Notes: generated by a model from the letters alone, not told the origin. DNA of 64,000 nucleotides from Micromonospora rhizosphaerae (GCF_900091465.1 NZ_FMHV01000002.1:2728001-2792000); one strand, 5' to 3'; shown: positions 25,912 to 34,987, counted from the stretch's first letter. Program-made: numbers and translations.

Positions 25912-26325
25912 GCGATTACGCCACACCTGGAAAGGTTCCGCCGGGCTGACGGGGCGGGCCATGCCCAGACTGGTAGCGAGACGTGTTCGAGTAGGACGAG
26001 TAAGGAGCGTTCGATCACCTTGGGGGAGCACCCGGGGGCTTCGGCAACGACCGCGGGGTGGAGCCACAACGATTCCGAGGCCACACGGACGACGAGGGCC
26101 GAGGCGGTGTTGTGCCCGTGCCGGGCTAGGTCGACTCGGACGCTGCCTGTGATTGTCCCACCACATCGAGACGAGGACAGCCCCGGATGGCGGGCGGCGG
26201 ACGGTTGCCCTAGGTGGTGGACGCGGACACGGTGTCGGACGAGCTGGCCAGAACTTGTAATCGAGTCGTCGGACGACGAGGTGGAACGCGCGTTGGCTGG
26301 AGGCGGATGGCCTCCGATCCGCCTT
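25912..26325. other. Intergenic region
   Basis: Nothing recognised in 414 bases between convergent genes. Confidence 0.45.
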
Positions 26326-26748
26326 TCAGGCCGGCCGCGGTCTAGCCGGCGGCCGTCGTAGCTCGTATGGGAACGGCCAGTTGCGCAGCAGGAGTTCCGC
26401 AAGCGCCACCGCCTCGTGCGGATCGGTCGTCTCTTGCACAATCGTCGCCCGTTCTAGGTGGCTGAATACCTGTCCCCACCAGACCAGGTATTGAACTGGA
26501 CCCGCGGCGACGCCGATGCTCACAGGTGGCGGCAGGTTGTTGCAGAGCGGCCCGTCGAACCGGAGCAAGAACATGCTGATGTACGGCCGGAACCGGGCCA
26601 GCGAGCTGCCTGCGGCCGCGCGCACCAACGGCCCCATGATCGCCGGGTAGTGGGGGTGATGCACTCGAGCGAGGGCGTCTTCTCGCTCGGCCCGGGTGAG
26701 CAGTGACGCCCACTCATCGGGGTAGTGATCCCTTGCGGCTGGCTCCAC
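26326..26748 (-). CDS. Hypothetical protein
   Basis: 140 residues from ATG 26748 (MEPAARDHYPDEWASLLTRA). Central part: YPAIMGPLVRAAAGSSLARF, RPYISMFLLRFDGP and SIGVAAGPVQYLVWWGQVFS. C-terminal part: DPHEAVALAELLLRNWPFPY. The alternation of strands and helices suggests a small folded enzyme-like or immunity-like domain, but I do not recognise the family. Codon usage is normal for the region. Confidence 0.6.
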   Translation of the reverse strand: MEPAARDHYPDEWASLLTRAEREDALARVHHPHYPAIMGPLVRAAAGSSLARFRPYISMFLLRFDGPLCNNLPPPVSIGVAAGPVQYLVWWGQVFSHLERATIVQETTDPHEAVALAELLLRNWPFPYELRRPPARPRPA

Positions 26749-26906
26749 GTCGCCAATCTAGGCCGGCCAATCCGGCTCAGGCGAGCTTCCTTTAGGAAGC
26801 CGGCACCAGTGGCGACTTGCCGAAAAGCGCCTTGTAAACGAGTCCTCACGACGATGGCCGGCACGGTGCCCGTAGGGCGGCTGCGAGGAGAGAACGCAAG
26901 TGTGAC

Positions 26907-26910
26907 CTAG
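26907..26910. repeat. CTAG target site, left of IS701 pair
   Basis: The first of three CTAG copies (26907-26910, 28342-28345, 29759-29762) that bracket and separate the two IS701-family elements. IS701 elements duplicate a 4-bp YTAR target, so these are read as target duplications. Confidence 0.8.
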
Positions 26911-28341
26911 TACTCCAGCCGGGGATGTTGACCTTGGCTGAGCTGTGGCGTGATGCGGCGCGGGAACGAGGGCAGCCACCGTCGATCATGGACGGTTGTG
27001 TGGACTGACCATGACGCAGCGGTGGCTGCCGGATACAGGGTAGACGCCCAGCGATGGCGGATGTTGTTCGACGACCTGCTGTTCACTGTCGGCCAACGTT
27101 TCCGCAGGCCGGAGCCCCGGCGGCGGGTACGGGACTTTGTCCGAGGCCTGCTGGCGCCGCTACCGCGTAAGAACTGCTGGACGATCGCTGAGCACGCCGG
27201 CGACGCCGGTCCGGACGGGATGCAGGACCTACTGACCCGGGTGAAGTGGGACGACGTGGCGGTCCGCGCCGACGTGCGTGAGTTCATCTGCGAGCAGTTC
27301 GGCGACACCGAAGCGGTACTGGTCATCGACGAGACCGGTGATCTGAAGAAGGGCCGGCACACCGTCGGCGTTCAACGGCAGTACTCCGGCACCGCCGGGA
27401 AGATCGAGAACTGCCAGCTCGCCGTGCATCTGGTCTACGCCACCGAGGTGGTTCACGCGATGCTCGACGCGGCCCTCTACCTCCCGAAATCGTGGTGCGA
27501 CGACCCGCAACGCCGGGCTGAGGCGGGTGTCCCGGAGCAGGTGCGGTTCGCGACCAAGCCACAGCTGGCGTCCCGGATGATCGAGACCGCGGTCACCGCC
27601 GGGCTGCCCTGCCGCTGGGTGGCCGGCGACGAAGCCTACGGCGCTGACCCGCGCCTGGCCGCCCAGCTTCGTCAGTTGCAACTGGGCTACGTCCTGGCGG
27701 TGGCCTGCTCACATCAGGTGACCACCAGCCTCGGTGTCTACCGCGTAGACGCGCTGGCCACGGGACTGCCCGCTTCTGCCTGGCAGCGCGTGTCCGCCGG
27801 TCGAGGCGCCAAGGGACACCGCTACTACGACTGGTCCTTCACCGCCCTACCCGCCCACCGCGACCAGCACGGAGGACACCACTGGCTCCTGATCCGCCGC
27901 AACCGGACAACCGGCGAGCTGGCCTTCTACCGCTGCTGGTCACCCGAACCCGTCCCGCTGCACACCCTCGTCACAGTGGCCGGGCGGCGCTGGAAAATTG
28001 AAGAGTCGTTCCAAGCCGCGAAGACCGGCCTCGGCCTCGACCAGCACCAGAACCGCCGCTGGACGTCCTGGCACCGCTGGACCACCCTGGCGATCCTCGC
28101 CCACGCCTTCCTCGCCGCTGCCACCGCTCACCGCGACCGGCCCGACCCGGCCGGGCTGATCCCGCTAACCGTCAACGAGCTACGCCACCTGTTCAACGTC
28201 CTGATCATCGAGCCCACCCGCCGCCACACCGATCCCTTGCTCTGGTCGGTCCGCCGACGCCGCCACCAAGCCCGCGCCATGAAAAGCCATTACGCCCGAC
28301 AAGCCCTCATCGAGCCGTGATCACGATCCCCGGCTGGAGTA
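26911..28341 (+). mobile_element. IS701-family insertion sequence A, complete
   Basis: 1431-bp element whose ends are TACTCCAGCCGGGGAT at 26911-26926 and the exact complement ATCCCCGGCTGGAGTA at 28326-28341, flanked on each side by CTAG. It contains one full transposase gene and looks structurally intact, so it may be recently acquired. Confidence 0.93.
26950..28320 (+). CDS. IS701-family transposase A
   Basis: 456-residue DDE transposase of insertion sequence A. Landmarks: FRRPEPRRRVRDFVRGLLAP near the N-terminus, AVLVIDETGDLKKGRHTVGV (first Asp), CRWVAGDEAYGADPRLA (second Asp), RRWKIEESFQAAKTGLGLDQ (catalytic Glu) and the C-terminal SVRRRRHQARAMKSHYARQA. GTG 26950 is the first start after the left repeat; the true start may be a few codons later because the first 30 residues are poorly conserved. 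No frameshift, so it is probably functional. Confidence 0.93.
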   Translation: MMRRGNEGSHRRSWTVVWTDHDAAVAAGYRVDAQRWRMLFDDLLFTVGQRFRRPEPRRRVRDFVRGLLAPLPRKNCWTIAEHAGDAGPDGMQDLLTRVKWDDVAVRADVREFICEQFGDTEAVLVIDETGDLKKGRHTVGVQRQYSGTAGKIENCQLAVHLVYATEVVHAMLDAALYLPKSWCDDPQRRAEAGVPEQVRFATKPQLASRMIETAVTAGLPCRWVAGDEAYGADPRLAAQLRQLQLGYVLAVACSHQVTTSLGVYRVDALATGLPASAWQRVSAGRGAKGHRYYDWSFTALPAHRDQHGGHHWLLIRRNRTTGELAFYRCWSPEPVPLHTLVTVAGRRWKIEESFQAAKTGLGLDQHQNRRWTSWHRWTTLAILAHAFLAAATAHRDRPDPAGLIPLTVNELRHLFNVLIIEPTRRHTDPLLWSVRRRRHQARAMKSHYARQALIEP

Positions 28342-28345
28342 CTAG

Positions 28346-29758
28346 TACTCCAGCCGCACTTCCGTTGGCTGTGTTTGGGCAGCTAGGTCCGCAGATGCGG
28401 ATCAGGCGTCAGAGTACATGATCGTCCATCGTAGACTGTCGCACTCGTGGCGATTGACAATCTTTCGGGGTGGGCGGCAGGTCTGGATGACCTGATGGCG
28501 CGGATCGCTGGCCGGTTTCGGCGGGTGGAGCCACGTCGGCGTGCCCGCGCGTACGTGCTGGGCCTGCTGTCGCCGCTGGCCGGCAAGAACGGCTGGACCT
28601 TGGCCGAGGCGGCCGGGGAGAACACACCTGACGGCATGCAACGCCTGCTCAACACCGCGGTCTGGGACGCCGACGCGGTCCGCGACGACCTACGCGACTA
28701 CGTCGCAGAGCACCTCGGCGACGCCGACGCCATTCTGATCATCGATGAGACGGGGTTCCTGAAGAAGGGAACCAAGTCCGCCGGCGTCCAACGCCAATAC
28801 TCCGGGACCGCCGGCCGGACCGAAAACTGCCAGCTCGGGGTGTTCCTTGCCTACGCGTCCGCGCAGGGGCGCACCTTGGTCGACCGGGAGCTGTATCTGC
28901 CGCAAGGCTGGTGCGCCGATGACGCCCGGCGTACCGAAGCCGCGGTACCGGCAAAGGTGCGGTTCGCGACCAAGCCGGCACTGGGGTTGCAGATGCTGCG
29001 CCGCGCACTGGACGCGGGGCTGCCGGCCCGGTGGGTGACCGCCGACGAGGCCTACGGCAAGGACAGCAAGTTTCGGCTGTGGCTGCAGGGCCGGCGCATG
29101 GGCTACGTCCTGGCCGTGGCCTGTAACCAAAAGATCCCGACCGACGGCGGCAGCGCCCGCGCCGACGAACTGGCCGCCGCAGCCCCTGCCCCGGCCTGGA
29201 AGCGGCGCAGCTGCGGCGAGGGCGCCAAAGGACCCCGCCTATTCGACTGGGCCGTCGCCACCCTGCCCGACACCGGCACCGGCGACCACGGATTCACCCG
29301 CTGGCTGCTCATCCGCCGGTCGATCACCGACCCAACCGAGCACGCCTACTACCTGTGCTACGGACCGGCCGACACCAACGATGAGGAACTTATCCGTGTG
29401 GCCGGCGCCCGGTGGGCGATCGAAGAGTGCTTCCAGACCGCCAAGGGACAGGTCGGCCTGGACGACTACCAGGTGCGCCGCTACGACGCTTGGTACCGGC
29501 ACATAACGCTCGCTATGTGCGCCCACGCCTTCCTCGCCGTCACCGCCGCCCAGGCGCAAAAAGGGGCACCACCGACCGGGCCGGGCTCGTCCCCCTCAGC
29601 CTCGCCGAGACTCGACGTCTCCTGGCACACCTGATCACCCACAGACGAACCCGCGACCACATCAATCGATGGTCATGGTGGCGCCGCCGCCACCAGTTCC
29701 GAGCCAAAACAAGCCACTACCAGCGAAGACAACGACTCAGCGAAGTGCGGCTGGAGTA
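28346..29758 (+). mobile_element. IS701-family insertion sequence B, tandem with A
   Basis: 1413-bp element with ends TACTCCAGCCGCACTTC at 28346 and GAAGTGCGGCTGGAGTA ending at 29758. The outer 12 bases equal those of element A and the inner bases differ, so it is a distinct relative and not a duplicate. It shares the CTAG at 28342-28345 with A and is followed by CTAG at 29759-29762. Confidence 0.92.
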
Positions 29759-29762
29759 CTAG
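28447..29762 (+). pseudogene. IS701-family transposase B, split by a -1 frame change
   Basis: GTG 28447 opens AIDNLSGWAAGLDDLMARIA, RFRRVEPRRRARAYVLGLLS, AILIIDETGFLKKGTKSAGV, RWVTADEAYGKDSKFRLW and RWAIEECFQTAKGQVGLDDY, so all DDE residues are in frame. At about 29558-29570 (GCGCAAAAAGGGGC) the rest of the protein, TTDRAGLVPLSLAETRRLLA then RRRHQFRAKTSHYQRRQR, continues in the -1 frame. Slippage on A-AAA-GGG would restore about 438 residues, so this could be programmed frameshifting or an inactivating deletion. In the restored frame the stop TAG is formed by the CTAG target itself (29760-29762). Confidence 0.88.
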
Positions 29763-29791
29763 GCACCTGGCCTAGGGCTTGAGTACTGTCA

Positions 29792-30574
29792 TCATGCTCC
29801 GATTCGTCGGCTGCGGGCGGAGTAGGAGCGCAGGGCGCGGAGGAAGTCGATCTTCCGGAAGCCGGGCCAGTACACGTCGCAGAAGTACAGCTCGGAGTAG
29901 GCGGCTTGCCAGAGCAGGAACCCGGACAAGCGGCGTTCTCCGCTGGTGCGGATGACGAGATCGGGGTCGGGCTGGCCGCCCGTGTAGAGGTGCGCCGCGA
30001 TTGCGTCGGCGGTGAGGCGTTGCGCGACGTCATCCAGTGTCGCGCCTGCTTGTGCCTCCTGCTCTAGCAGGGAACGAACGGCGCTGACGATTTCCTCGCG
30101 GCCGTCGCAGCCGACGGCCACGGTGAGGTGGAAGCCGGCGCCCCGCTCAGCGGTGGCGTCTTCGGCGAGTTTCAACGCGTGGCGGGTTGAGTCGGGTAGG
30201 ACGTCCGCGCGGCCGGCCAGGTGAAGCTGCCACGGGTTGGCCGGCCCTAGGAGTGGCTCCGCGACGACCTGTTCGATCATCCGCATGAGGTTCTCGACCT
30301 CGTCGGATGCGCGTTTGCGCATGTTATCGACGGAGGCGACGAACAGGGTGACGTGGCGGATGCCTATTTCGGCACACCAGCCAAGTACCTCGTGGATATG
30401 CTCCGCGCCGTACCGGTGGCCCACCGCCGGGTTGTCGAAGCCCATCTGCCTGGCCCACCGTCGGTTGCCGTCCATGACCATGGCCACGTGCCTCGGCAGT
30501 GAGGTGCCGGCCAGTTGGGCTCGCAGACGGTGAGTGTAGAGCCGGTAGGCTGCGCGACGTACGGGCTGAATCAT
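29792..30574 (-). CDS. Cis-prenyltransferase (isoprenyl diphosphate synthase, UppS family)
   Basis: 260-residue Z-isoprenyl diphosphate synthase. VAMVMDGNRRWARQMGF holds the catalytic/Mg Asp (D35); YGAEHIHEVLGWCAEIGIRH and VTLFVASVDNMRKRASDEV follow; VAVGCDGREEIVSAVRSL is helix 4; and DLVIRTSGERRLSGFLLWQA then YSELYFCDVYWPGF is the conserved C-terminal signature. ATG 30574 gives the standard N-terminus (MIQPVRRAAYRLYTHRL); a few codons upstream remain open. Actinomycetes often encode both a long-chain (decaprenyl) and a short-chain enzyme. The chain length cannot be judged reliably here. It stands alone next to IS elements. Confidence 0.93.
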   Translation of the reverse strand: MIQPVRRAAYRLYTHRLRAQLAGTSLPRHVAMVMDGNRRWARQMGFDNPAVGHRYGAEHIHEVLGWCAEIGIRHVTLFVASVDNMRKRASDEVENLMRMIEQVVAEPLLGPANPWQLHLAGRADVLPDSTRHALKLAEDATAERGAGFHLTVAVGCDGREEIVSAVRSLLEQEAQAGATLDDVAQRLTADAIAAHLYTGGQPDPDLVIRTSGERRLSGFLLWQAAYSELYFCDVYWPGFRKIDFLRALRSYSARSRRIGA

Positions 30575-30642
30575 GATCAGATGAAACCACCTCATCGATG
30601 CCACTGGTGGCCCGTATGCCTGCGTGCTTTACGAGCAGCATG
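30575..30642. other. Upstream region of cis-prenyltransferase gene
   Basis: GAGGTGG about 14 bases before ATG 30574 is the only ribosome-binding-like signal. Confidence 0.3.
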
Positions 30643-30727
30643 CGAGCAGCCAACCCGGCGAGCGCCAGCGGACGACCGCAGACCACGACACCACCCTGGG
30701 CACGAGGACCAGGCGATGGACCAGCGC
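30643..30727. repeat. Dispersed 85-bp repeat, copy 2
   Basis: Second copy of the sequence at 23929-24013, same orientation. Here it lies just upstream of the minus-strand cis-prenyltransferase gene. Translation of the complementary strand gives GRPLxLAGLAAR in both copies, so it may be the end of a former gene. Confidence 0.65.
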
Positions 30728-30835
30728 GTCGGAACGGTCGTACTTCGTAGGTCGCTGCGATCCCGTCCCGGAGCTATACAGGACCCCCACGCGGCCTGTT
30801 GCAGCTCGTCTACCGCTTGGCCGATCCTGTTGAGC

Positions 30836-31027
30836 ATGACCACGGCCAGGAGGAGACAGCCCGCGTCGGGCGAACAGGCTGATCGCCTCACGCTGATTGA
30901 TCGCTGGCACCACTTCGTATTGGATCAACCGGTCCTCGTGTATGCCGGCGAGACGATCTGGCTTGAAGACGGCCACCTCCTGGTACGGCGGCTCGATGGG
31001 CGACTGGACTCCTACCCGGCTCCATGA
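30836..31027 (+). CDS. Possible small ORF (weak)
   Basis: 63 codons from ATG 30836: TARRRQPASGEQADRLTLID, RWHHFVLDQPVLVYAGETIW and LEDGHLLVRRLDGRLDSYP. The second half has a beta-rich, protein-like pattern. No ribosome binding site and no known family; could be a gene end. Confidence 0.3.
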   Translation: MTTARRRQPASGEQADRLTLIDRWHHFVLDQPVLVYAGETIWLEDGHLLVRRLDGRLDSYPAP

Positions 31028-31566
31028 ACCCTTGTCGTTGCCGGGACCGGCGCGATGGCTGACAGCAACCGTTGACAGCAACAGCTTCGGACCATGAGGT
31101 ACGGATAAAGACGCCCACAGCAGCAGGGCCAGCCACGGACGCCGGGGGCGGACCGTTCCGCGCAGTCTCGCCGAAGCTACGGATCAGAGGGTCTGGCCTG
31201 GGAGCCATAGATGGGAGCCACCGGCGAACGTAGCCGGACGAGACGGGACCGATCCAGTTGCCGAGGGCGCGGCGACCGGGACGTCGCGAACGGCGCCGAA
31301 CGGCTGCGAAGTGGTCTTGGGAATCTACGGATCAGGTGGCCGACGCGTCAGCAGGAAGTCAGCCAACAGCTAACAGGGAGGTTCCCCATCAACGAGCCGC
31401 AGACGGCTGCCGACCCTGCGTCGTCGCGACCGAGCGGCAGCGGCCGATAGCGGATGACAGGACCGGCGGCCGTTCGGGACGAAGGGGCCCATCCTCGGGC
31501 TAGGTGCGCGCTTAAGTCGGCGGGCTGCTAAACCGCGAAGCTGTCAGGCCGCCGACAGGATGGTGA
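31028..31566. other. Intergenic region with a short direct repeat
   Basis: TGACAGCAAC occurs at 31060-31069 and again at 31073-31082. A similar pair ends at 34024. No gene seen in this stretch. Confidence 0.4.
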
Positions 31567-32523
31567 TCACGATTCTGACGAGGGCCAGGCGCTGCGGAAG
31601 GTGCGACGGTAGGCGTCCGGAGGTACACCGACGGTGCGGTTGAAGTGTCGGCGCAGCGTCGTGGCGGTTCCCATGCCAGCCGCCTGCGCGATGGCGTCGA
31701 TGCTGTTGTCGGTGTTCTCCAGCAGCTCCTGGGCCCGGCGGATCCGCTGCGTTGACAGCCACTGCAGCGGGGTGGTGCCTGTTACCGACTTGAAGTGGCG
31801 GGCCAGGTTGCGCGAGCTCATATTCGCCTGGCGAGCCAGGTCCTCCACAGTCAGCGGACGGTTCAGCCGCTCCATCGCCCACGGGAACAGGTTGGCGAGG
31901 GGATGGTCGTCGCGGGCGGGCACCGGGGTGGTGACGAACTGGGCCTGGCCGCCGGCGCGATGCGGCGGCACGACCAGGCGGCGGGCGACGGCGTTGGCGA
32001 CCGTCGAGCCGTGGTCGCGGCGGATCAGGTGCAGGCACAGGTCGATCGCGGCGGCTTTGCCGGCAGAGGCGAGCACGTTGCCGTTGTCGACGTAGAGGAC
32101 GTCCGGGTCGACCTTCACCCGGGGATAGCGGGCGGCCAGCGCCTCGGTGTGGGCCCAGTGCGTGGTCGCGCGCAGCCCGTCCAGCACGCCGGCGGCGGCC
32201 AGCACGAACGCGCCGGTGCACAGCGAGACCATCCGAGCGCCCGCCTCGTGGGCCGCGCGGACGGCGTCGAGCAGGTCGGGTGGCACGTCCGCGTCGATGT
32301 CTTCCACGGAAGGGACGATCACGGTGTCCGCGCGGGCGAGTCGGTCCAACCCGTCGTCAGGTTCCATACGGAATCTGCCGATCCGGACCGGGCCCGGGCC
32401 GCAGACCACGAGGTCGTACCACGGGTCTGCCAGGCCGGACGGGTCGCGGACGAAGATCTCGCAGGCCATGGCGAGCTCGAAGTGCAGCATCCCGTCGGTG
32501 GCGGCGAGCGCGATGGTGGTCAT
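31567..32523 (-). CDS. GlxA-type AraC-family regulator (DJ-1/PfpI plus HTH)
   Basis: 318-residue transcription factor. The N-terminal DJ-1/PfpI-like domain (about 1-170) has VRAAHEAGARMVSLCTGAFV, LAAAGVLDGLRATTHW and PRVKVDPDVLYVDNGN. The C-terminal AraC HTH (about 220-315) has RPLTVEDLARQANMSSRNLA, GTTPLQWLSTQRIRRAQELL and GVPPDAYRRTF. The Cys of the nucleophile elbow (SLCTGAF) is present. ATG 32523 is preferred; ATG 32544 would add seven residues. It diverges from the saccharopine-dehydrogenase-like gene with 97 bases between them, so it likely controls that gene. Paralogue of the regulator at 53046. Confidence 0.92.
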   Translation of the reverse strand: MTTIALAATDGMLHFELAMACEIFVRDPSGLADPWYDLVVCGPGPVRIGRFRMEPDDGLDRLARADTVIVPSVEDIDADVPPDLLDAVRAAHEAGARMVSLCTGAFVLAAAGVLDGLRATTHWAHTEALAARYPRVKVDPDVLYVDNGNVLASAGKAAAIDLCLHLIRRDHGSTVANAVARRLVVPPHRAGGQAQFVTTPVPARDDHPLANLFPWAMERLNRPLTVEDLARQANMSSRNLARHFKSVTGTTPLQWLSTQRIRRAQELLENTDNSIDAIAQAAGMGTATTLRRHFNRTVGVPPDAYRRTFRSAWPSSES

Positions 32524-32620
32524 GTCCGAAATTGTATGGGGCATGGCGTTCCAGACACTGGTCCGGTCCGGCCGCTGCCGAGAGGATTTCCCCAGTCGAT
32601 CTTTCGAGGAGCACAAGGAA

Positions 32621-33688
32621 ATGCAGATGGGTACGGGTCAGACCGTGGCGGTGTTCGGTGCGTACGGGCACACCGGGCGGTTCGTGGTGACGGAGTTGCG
32701 TGATCGCGGGTTCGTCCCGCTTCTCCTCGGCCGCGACGCGGGCAAGCTCCAGGCGCTGGCGGCGTCGCATCCGGGGCTCGAATACCGGGTGGCGTCGGCA
32801 GACGATCCGGCCTCGCTCGACCAGGCATTGAAGGACGCGGCCGCGGTCATCAACTGCGCCGGCCCGTTCGCCTCGACCGCGGCCCCCCTGATCGAGGCCG
32901 CCCTGCGCGCCGGCATCCCGTACGTGGATGTGGCGGCCGAGATCGAGGCCAACCTCGACACGTTCACGCACTTCACCGACCGCGCTCGGACCGCAGGCGT
33001 CGCGGTGGTCCCGGCGATGGCCTTCTTCGGCGGACTCGGCGATCTGCTGGTCACGACGGCGATGGGCGACTGGACGGCGGCCGACGAGGCGCACGTCGCG
33101 TACGGACTGAGCAGTTGGCACCCCACGACCGGGACCCTCGCCTCCGGCACCGTCTCCCGGGAACGGCGCGATGGCCGACGTGTCCGCTACACCGGTGGCC
33201 GGCTGGAGTACTACGTCGACAAGTGCGACCTGCCGACCCTGGAATGGGACTTTCCCGCTCCGATGGGCCCCCGGACCGTCCTCGGCGAGTTCACGATGGC
33301 CGACGTCGTCACCGTCCCCAGCCACCTGTCCATCCCCGAGGTGCGCACGTACATGACCACCGACGCGGCCAAGGACCTGGCCGCTCCAGACACACCCGCA
33401 CCGACTGCGGTCGACGAGCGCGGCCGGTCCGCACAGACGTTCACTGTCGACGTCATCGTGCGCTCCGGCGACACGCAACGACGCGTCGTCGCCAGCGGCC
33501 AGGACATCTACGCCATCAGCGCACCACTGGCGGTCGAAGCGGTCCGTCGCATTCTGGCCGGTCAGACGAGGACGAGCGGCGTCGCCTCCGCCGGCGAGAT
33601 CTTCGGCGCGCCCGACTTCCTCCGCGCGCTGTCCGCGTACATCTCGCTCGAACCGCGCCACGAGTCTCGCTCGCCACAGTTCGCCTGA
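32621..33688 (+). CDS. Saccharopine dehydrogenase-family NAD(P)-binding protein
   Basis: 355-residue Rossmann protein. VAVFGAYGHTGRFVVTELRD holds the nucleotide-binding loop; INCAGPFASTAAPLIEAALR and AGIPYVDVAAEIEAN are typical of the saccharopine dehydrogenase-like / trans-acting enoyl reductase family; VVPAMAFFGGLGDLLVTTAM follows. Such proteins in actinomycetes act as reductases on varied substrates and do not make lysine. AAGGAA sits directly before ATG 32621 and 7 bases before ATG 32627, so either could start. Transcribed away from the GlxA-type regulator, which probably responds to its substrate. Confidence 0.88.
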   Translation: MQMGTGQTVAVFGAYGHTGRFVVTELRDRGFVPLLLGRDAGKLQALAASHPGLEYRVASADDPASLDQALKDAAAVINCAGPFASTAAPLIEAALRAGIPYVDVAAEIEANLDTFTHFTDRARTAGVAVVPAMAFFGGLGDLLVTTAMGDWTAADEAHVAYGLSSWHPTTGTLASGTVSRERRDGRRVRYTGGRLEYYVDKCDLPTLEWDFPAPMGPRTVLGEFTMADVVTVPSHLSIPEVRTYMTTDAAKDLAAPDTPAPTAVDERGRSAQTFTVDVIVRSGDTQRRVVASGQDIYAISAPLAVEAVRRILAGQTRTSGVASAGEIFGAPDFLRALSAYISLEPRHESRSPQFA

Positions 33689-33759
33689 TCGCCCAGCCAC
33701 GGGTGACCACCCGGATAGTCCCCGGTGTCGGCGCGCCGCACCGTCACGACCTACAGAGG
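33689..33759. other. Short intergenic region
   Basis: Nothing recognised. Confidence 0.3.
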
Positions 33760-33960
33760 TTGAAAGGCCAAGGTCTCGGCTCGGTGTACGGAGCAGGACC
33801 TACCGGCCAAGGAGATCGCGGCAAGCTTGCAGGTGTCGACCAAGTCGGTCTACCAGTGGCGGCGCCGCTGGCGGGCAGGGGGGCAGACGGCGCTGGAGTC
33901 CAAAGGTCCGGGCGGGTCGGCCGGCCGACTGTCGCCGGCGCAGCCGCCGCGGCTGCCCAG
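33760..33960 (+). pseudogene. IS630-family transposase N-terminal fragment
   Basis: EQDLPAKEIAASLQVSTKSV, YQWRRRWRAGGQTALESKGP and GGSAGRLSPAQ form the helix-turn-helix start of IS630-type transposases with the SKGPGG linker. The reading frame is lost beyond about 33960 and the DDE domain is absent. No IS ends recognised. Confidence 0.75.
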
Positions 33961-34060
33961 CCCCGAAATCGAGATCGGCTGGGCTGCCGGCGAAATGGCT
34001 GTCGGCAGCAACGCTGACAGCAACCGCGGGTCGTACTTTACACCCCCTGACAGCGGACGG

Positions 34061-34987
34061 TCAGCGGCTCAACTTCGCCATCAGCGGGATGCCCTCGCGG
34101 TAGGTCGACACCGCCGGAGCCCAGCCCAGCTCGCGCTTGGCCTTGGCGTTGGAGACGCGCATCGAGGTGGTCATCATCGCGTGGGCGTACGGGATGGGCC
34201 GCAGCATCCAGCTCGGGAGCCGCCACGGCCGGCGCGCCCCGAGCTCGGCCGCGAGCGTGTCCAGGTAGTCCCCCCAGCGCACCGGCTCGTCGTCGACGAT
34301 GTTGTACGCCTGTCCGGCACGCCCCTTCTCCAGGGCCGCTACGGTCGCCGCGGCGGCGTCCTCCAGGTAGATGAAATTGGCGAAGCCGCCGGAGGAGGGC
34401 ACCGGCAACCGGCGCTTGCGCACCAGGTTGACGATCATGCTGCTCATGCTGTCCTGTCCGTAGAAGAATCCGTAGCGCAGCGCAATGCCCTCCATCTCGT
34501 CGGCCGAGAACACCTGCTCCTCGGTGGAGCGTATGGCCGCGACGGCATCTCCGAGCTGGCCGCTCACGGGTTCCGCGAACGGGTCGTCCTCGGTGATCAC
34601 GTGCGGGCCGTGGTCGCGGTAGCCGTACCCGAGCACGATCGACTGGGTGAGGAAGCGGTGGGCGCCGACCGCCCGGGCGGCCGCGAGCAGGTGAGCGGTC
34701 CCGGTGGTACGCAGGTTGTTCGTGCCCTGAATCGCCTCCCGCATGTTCGTGGTACGCAACGCGGTCAACTGGTGCATGACCGCGTCGGCCCGCACGCCCC
34801 GTACGGCGGCGAGCAGGTTTTCGCGGTCCATCACGTCGGCCACCACCGCCTCGGCGCCGGCGTTGCGCAGCCGCTCGGCGTTGCTCTGGCTGCGGCTGAT
34901 GCCGACGACCTCGTGGCCGGCGGCGATGAGTTGGCGGGCGAGGGGCGTACCGACGGCGCCCGAGGCGCCGGCGAGCAGTACTCTCAT
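34061..34987 (-). CDS. NAD-dependent epimerase/dehydratase-family protein
   Basis: 308-residue extended-SDR protein. MRVLLAGASGAVGTPLARQL carries GxxGxxG; DAVMHQLTALRTTN, HRFLTQSIVLGYGYRDHGP and GIALRYGFFYGQDSMSSMI (active-site YxxxK replaced by RYGFFYG, as in the SDR_a5-like epimerases); then NFIYLEDAAAATVAALEKGR, AYNIVDDEPVRWGDYL and AKAKRELGWAP. ATG 34987 has AGGAGG 10 bases upstream. Related proteins reduce or epimerise sugar nucleotides or detoxify aldehydes, but the substrate is unknown. No operon partner; the gene ends near a copy of the short TGACAGCAAC repeat. Confidence 0.9.
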   Translation of the reverse strand: MRVLLAGASGAVGTPLARQLIAAGHEVVGISRSQSNAERLRNAGAEAVVADVMDRENLLAAVRGVRADAVMHQLTALRTTNMREAIQGTNNLRTTGTAHLLAAARAVGAHRFLTQSIVLGYGYRDHGPHVITEDDPFAEPVSGQLGDAVAAIRSTEEQVFSADEMEGIALRYGFFYGQDSMSSMIVNLVRKRRLPVPSSGGFANFIYLEDAAAATVAALEKGRAGQAYNIVDDEPVRWGDYLDTLAAELGARRPWRLPSWMLRPIPYAHAMMTTSMRVSNAKAKRELGWAPAVSTYREGIPLMAKLSR

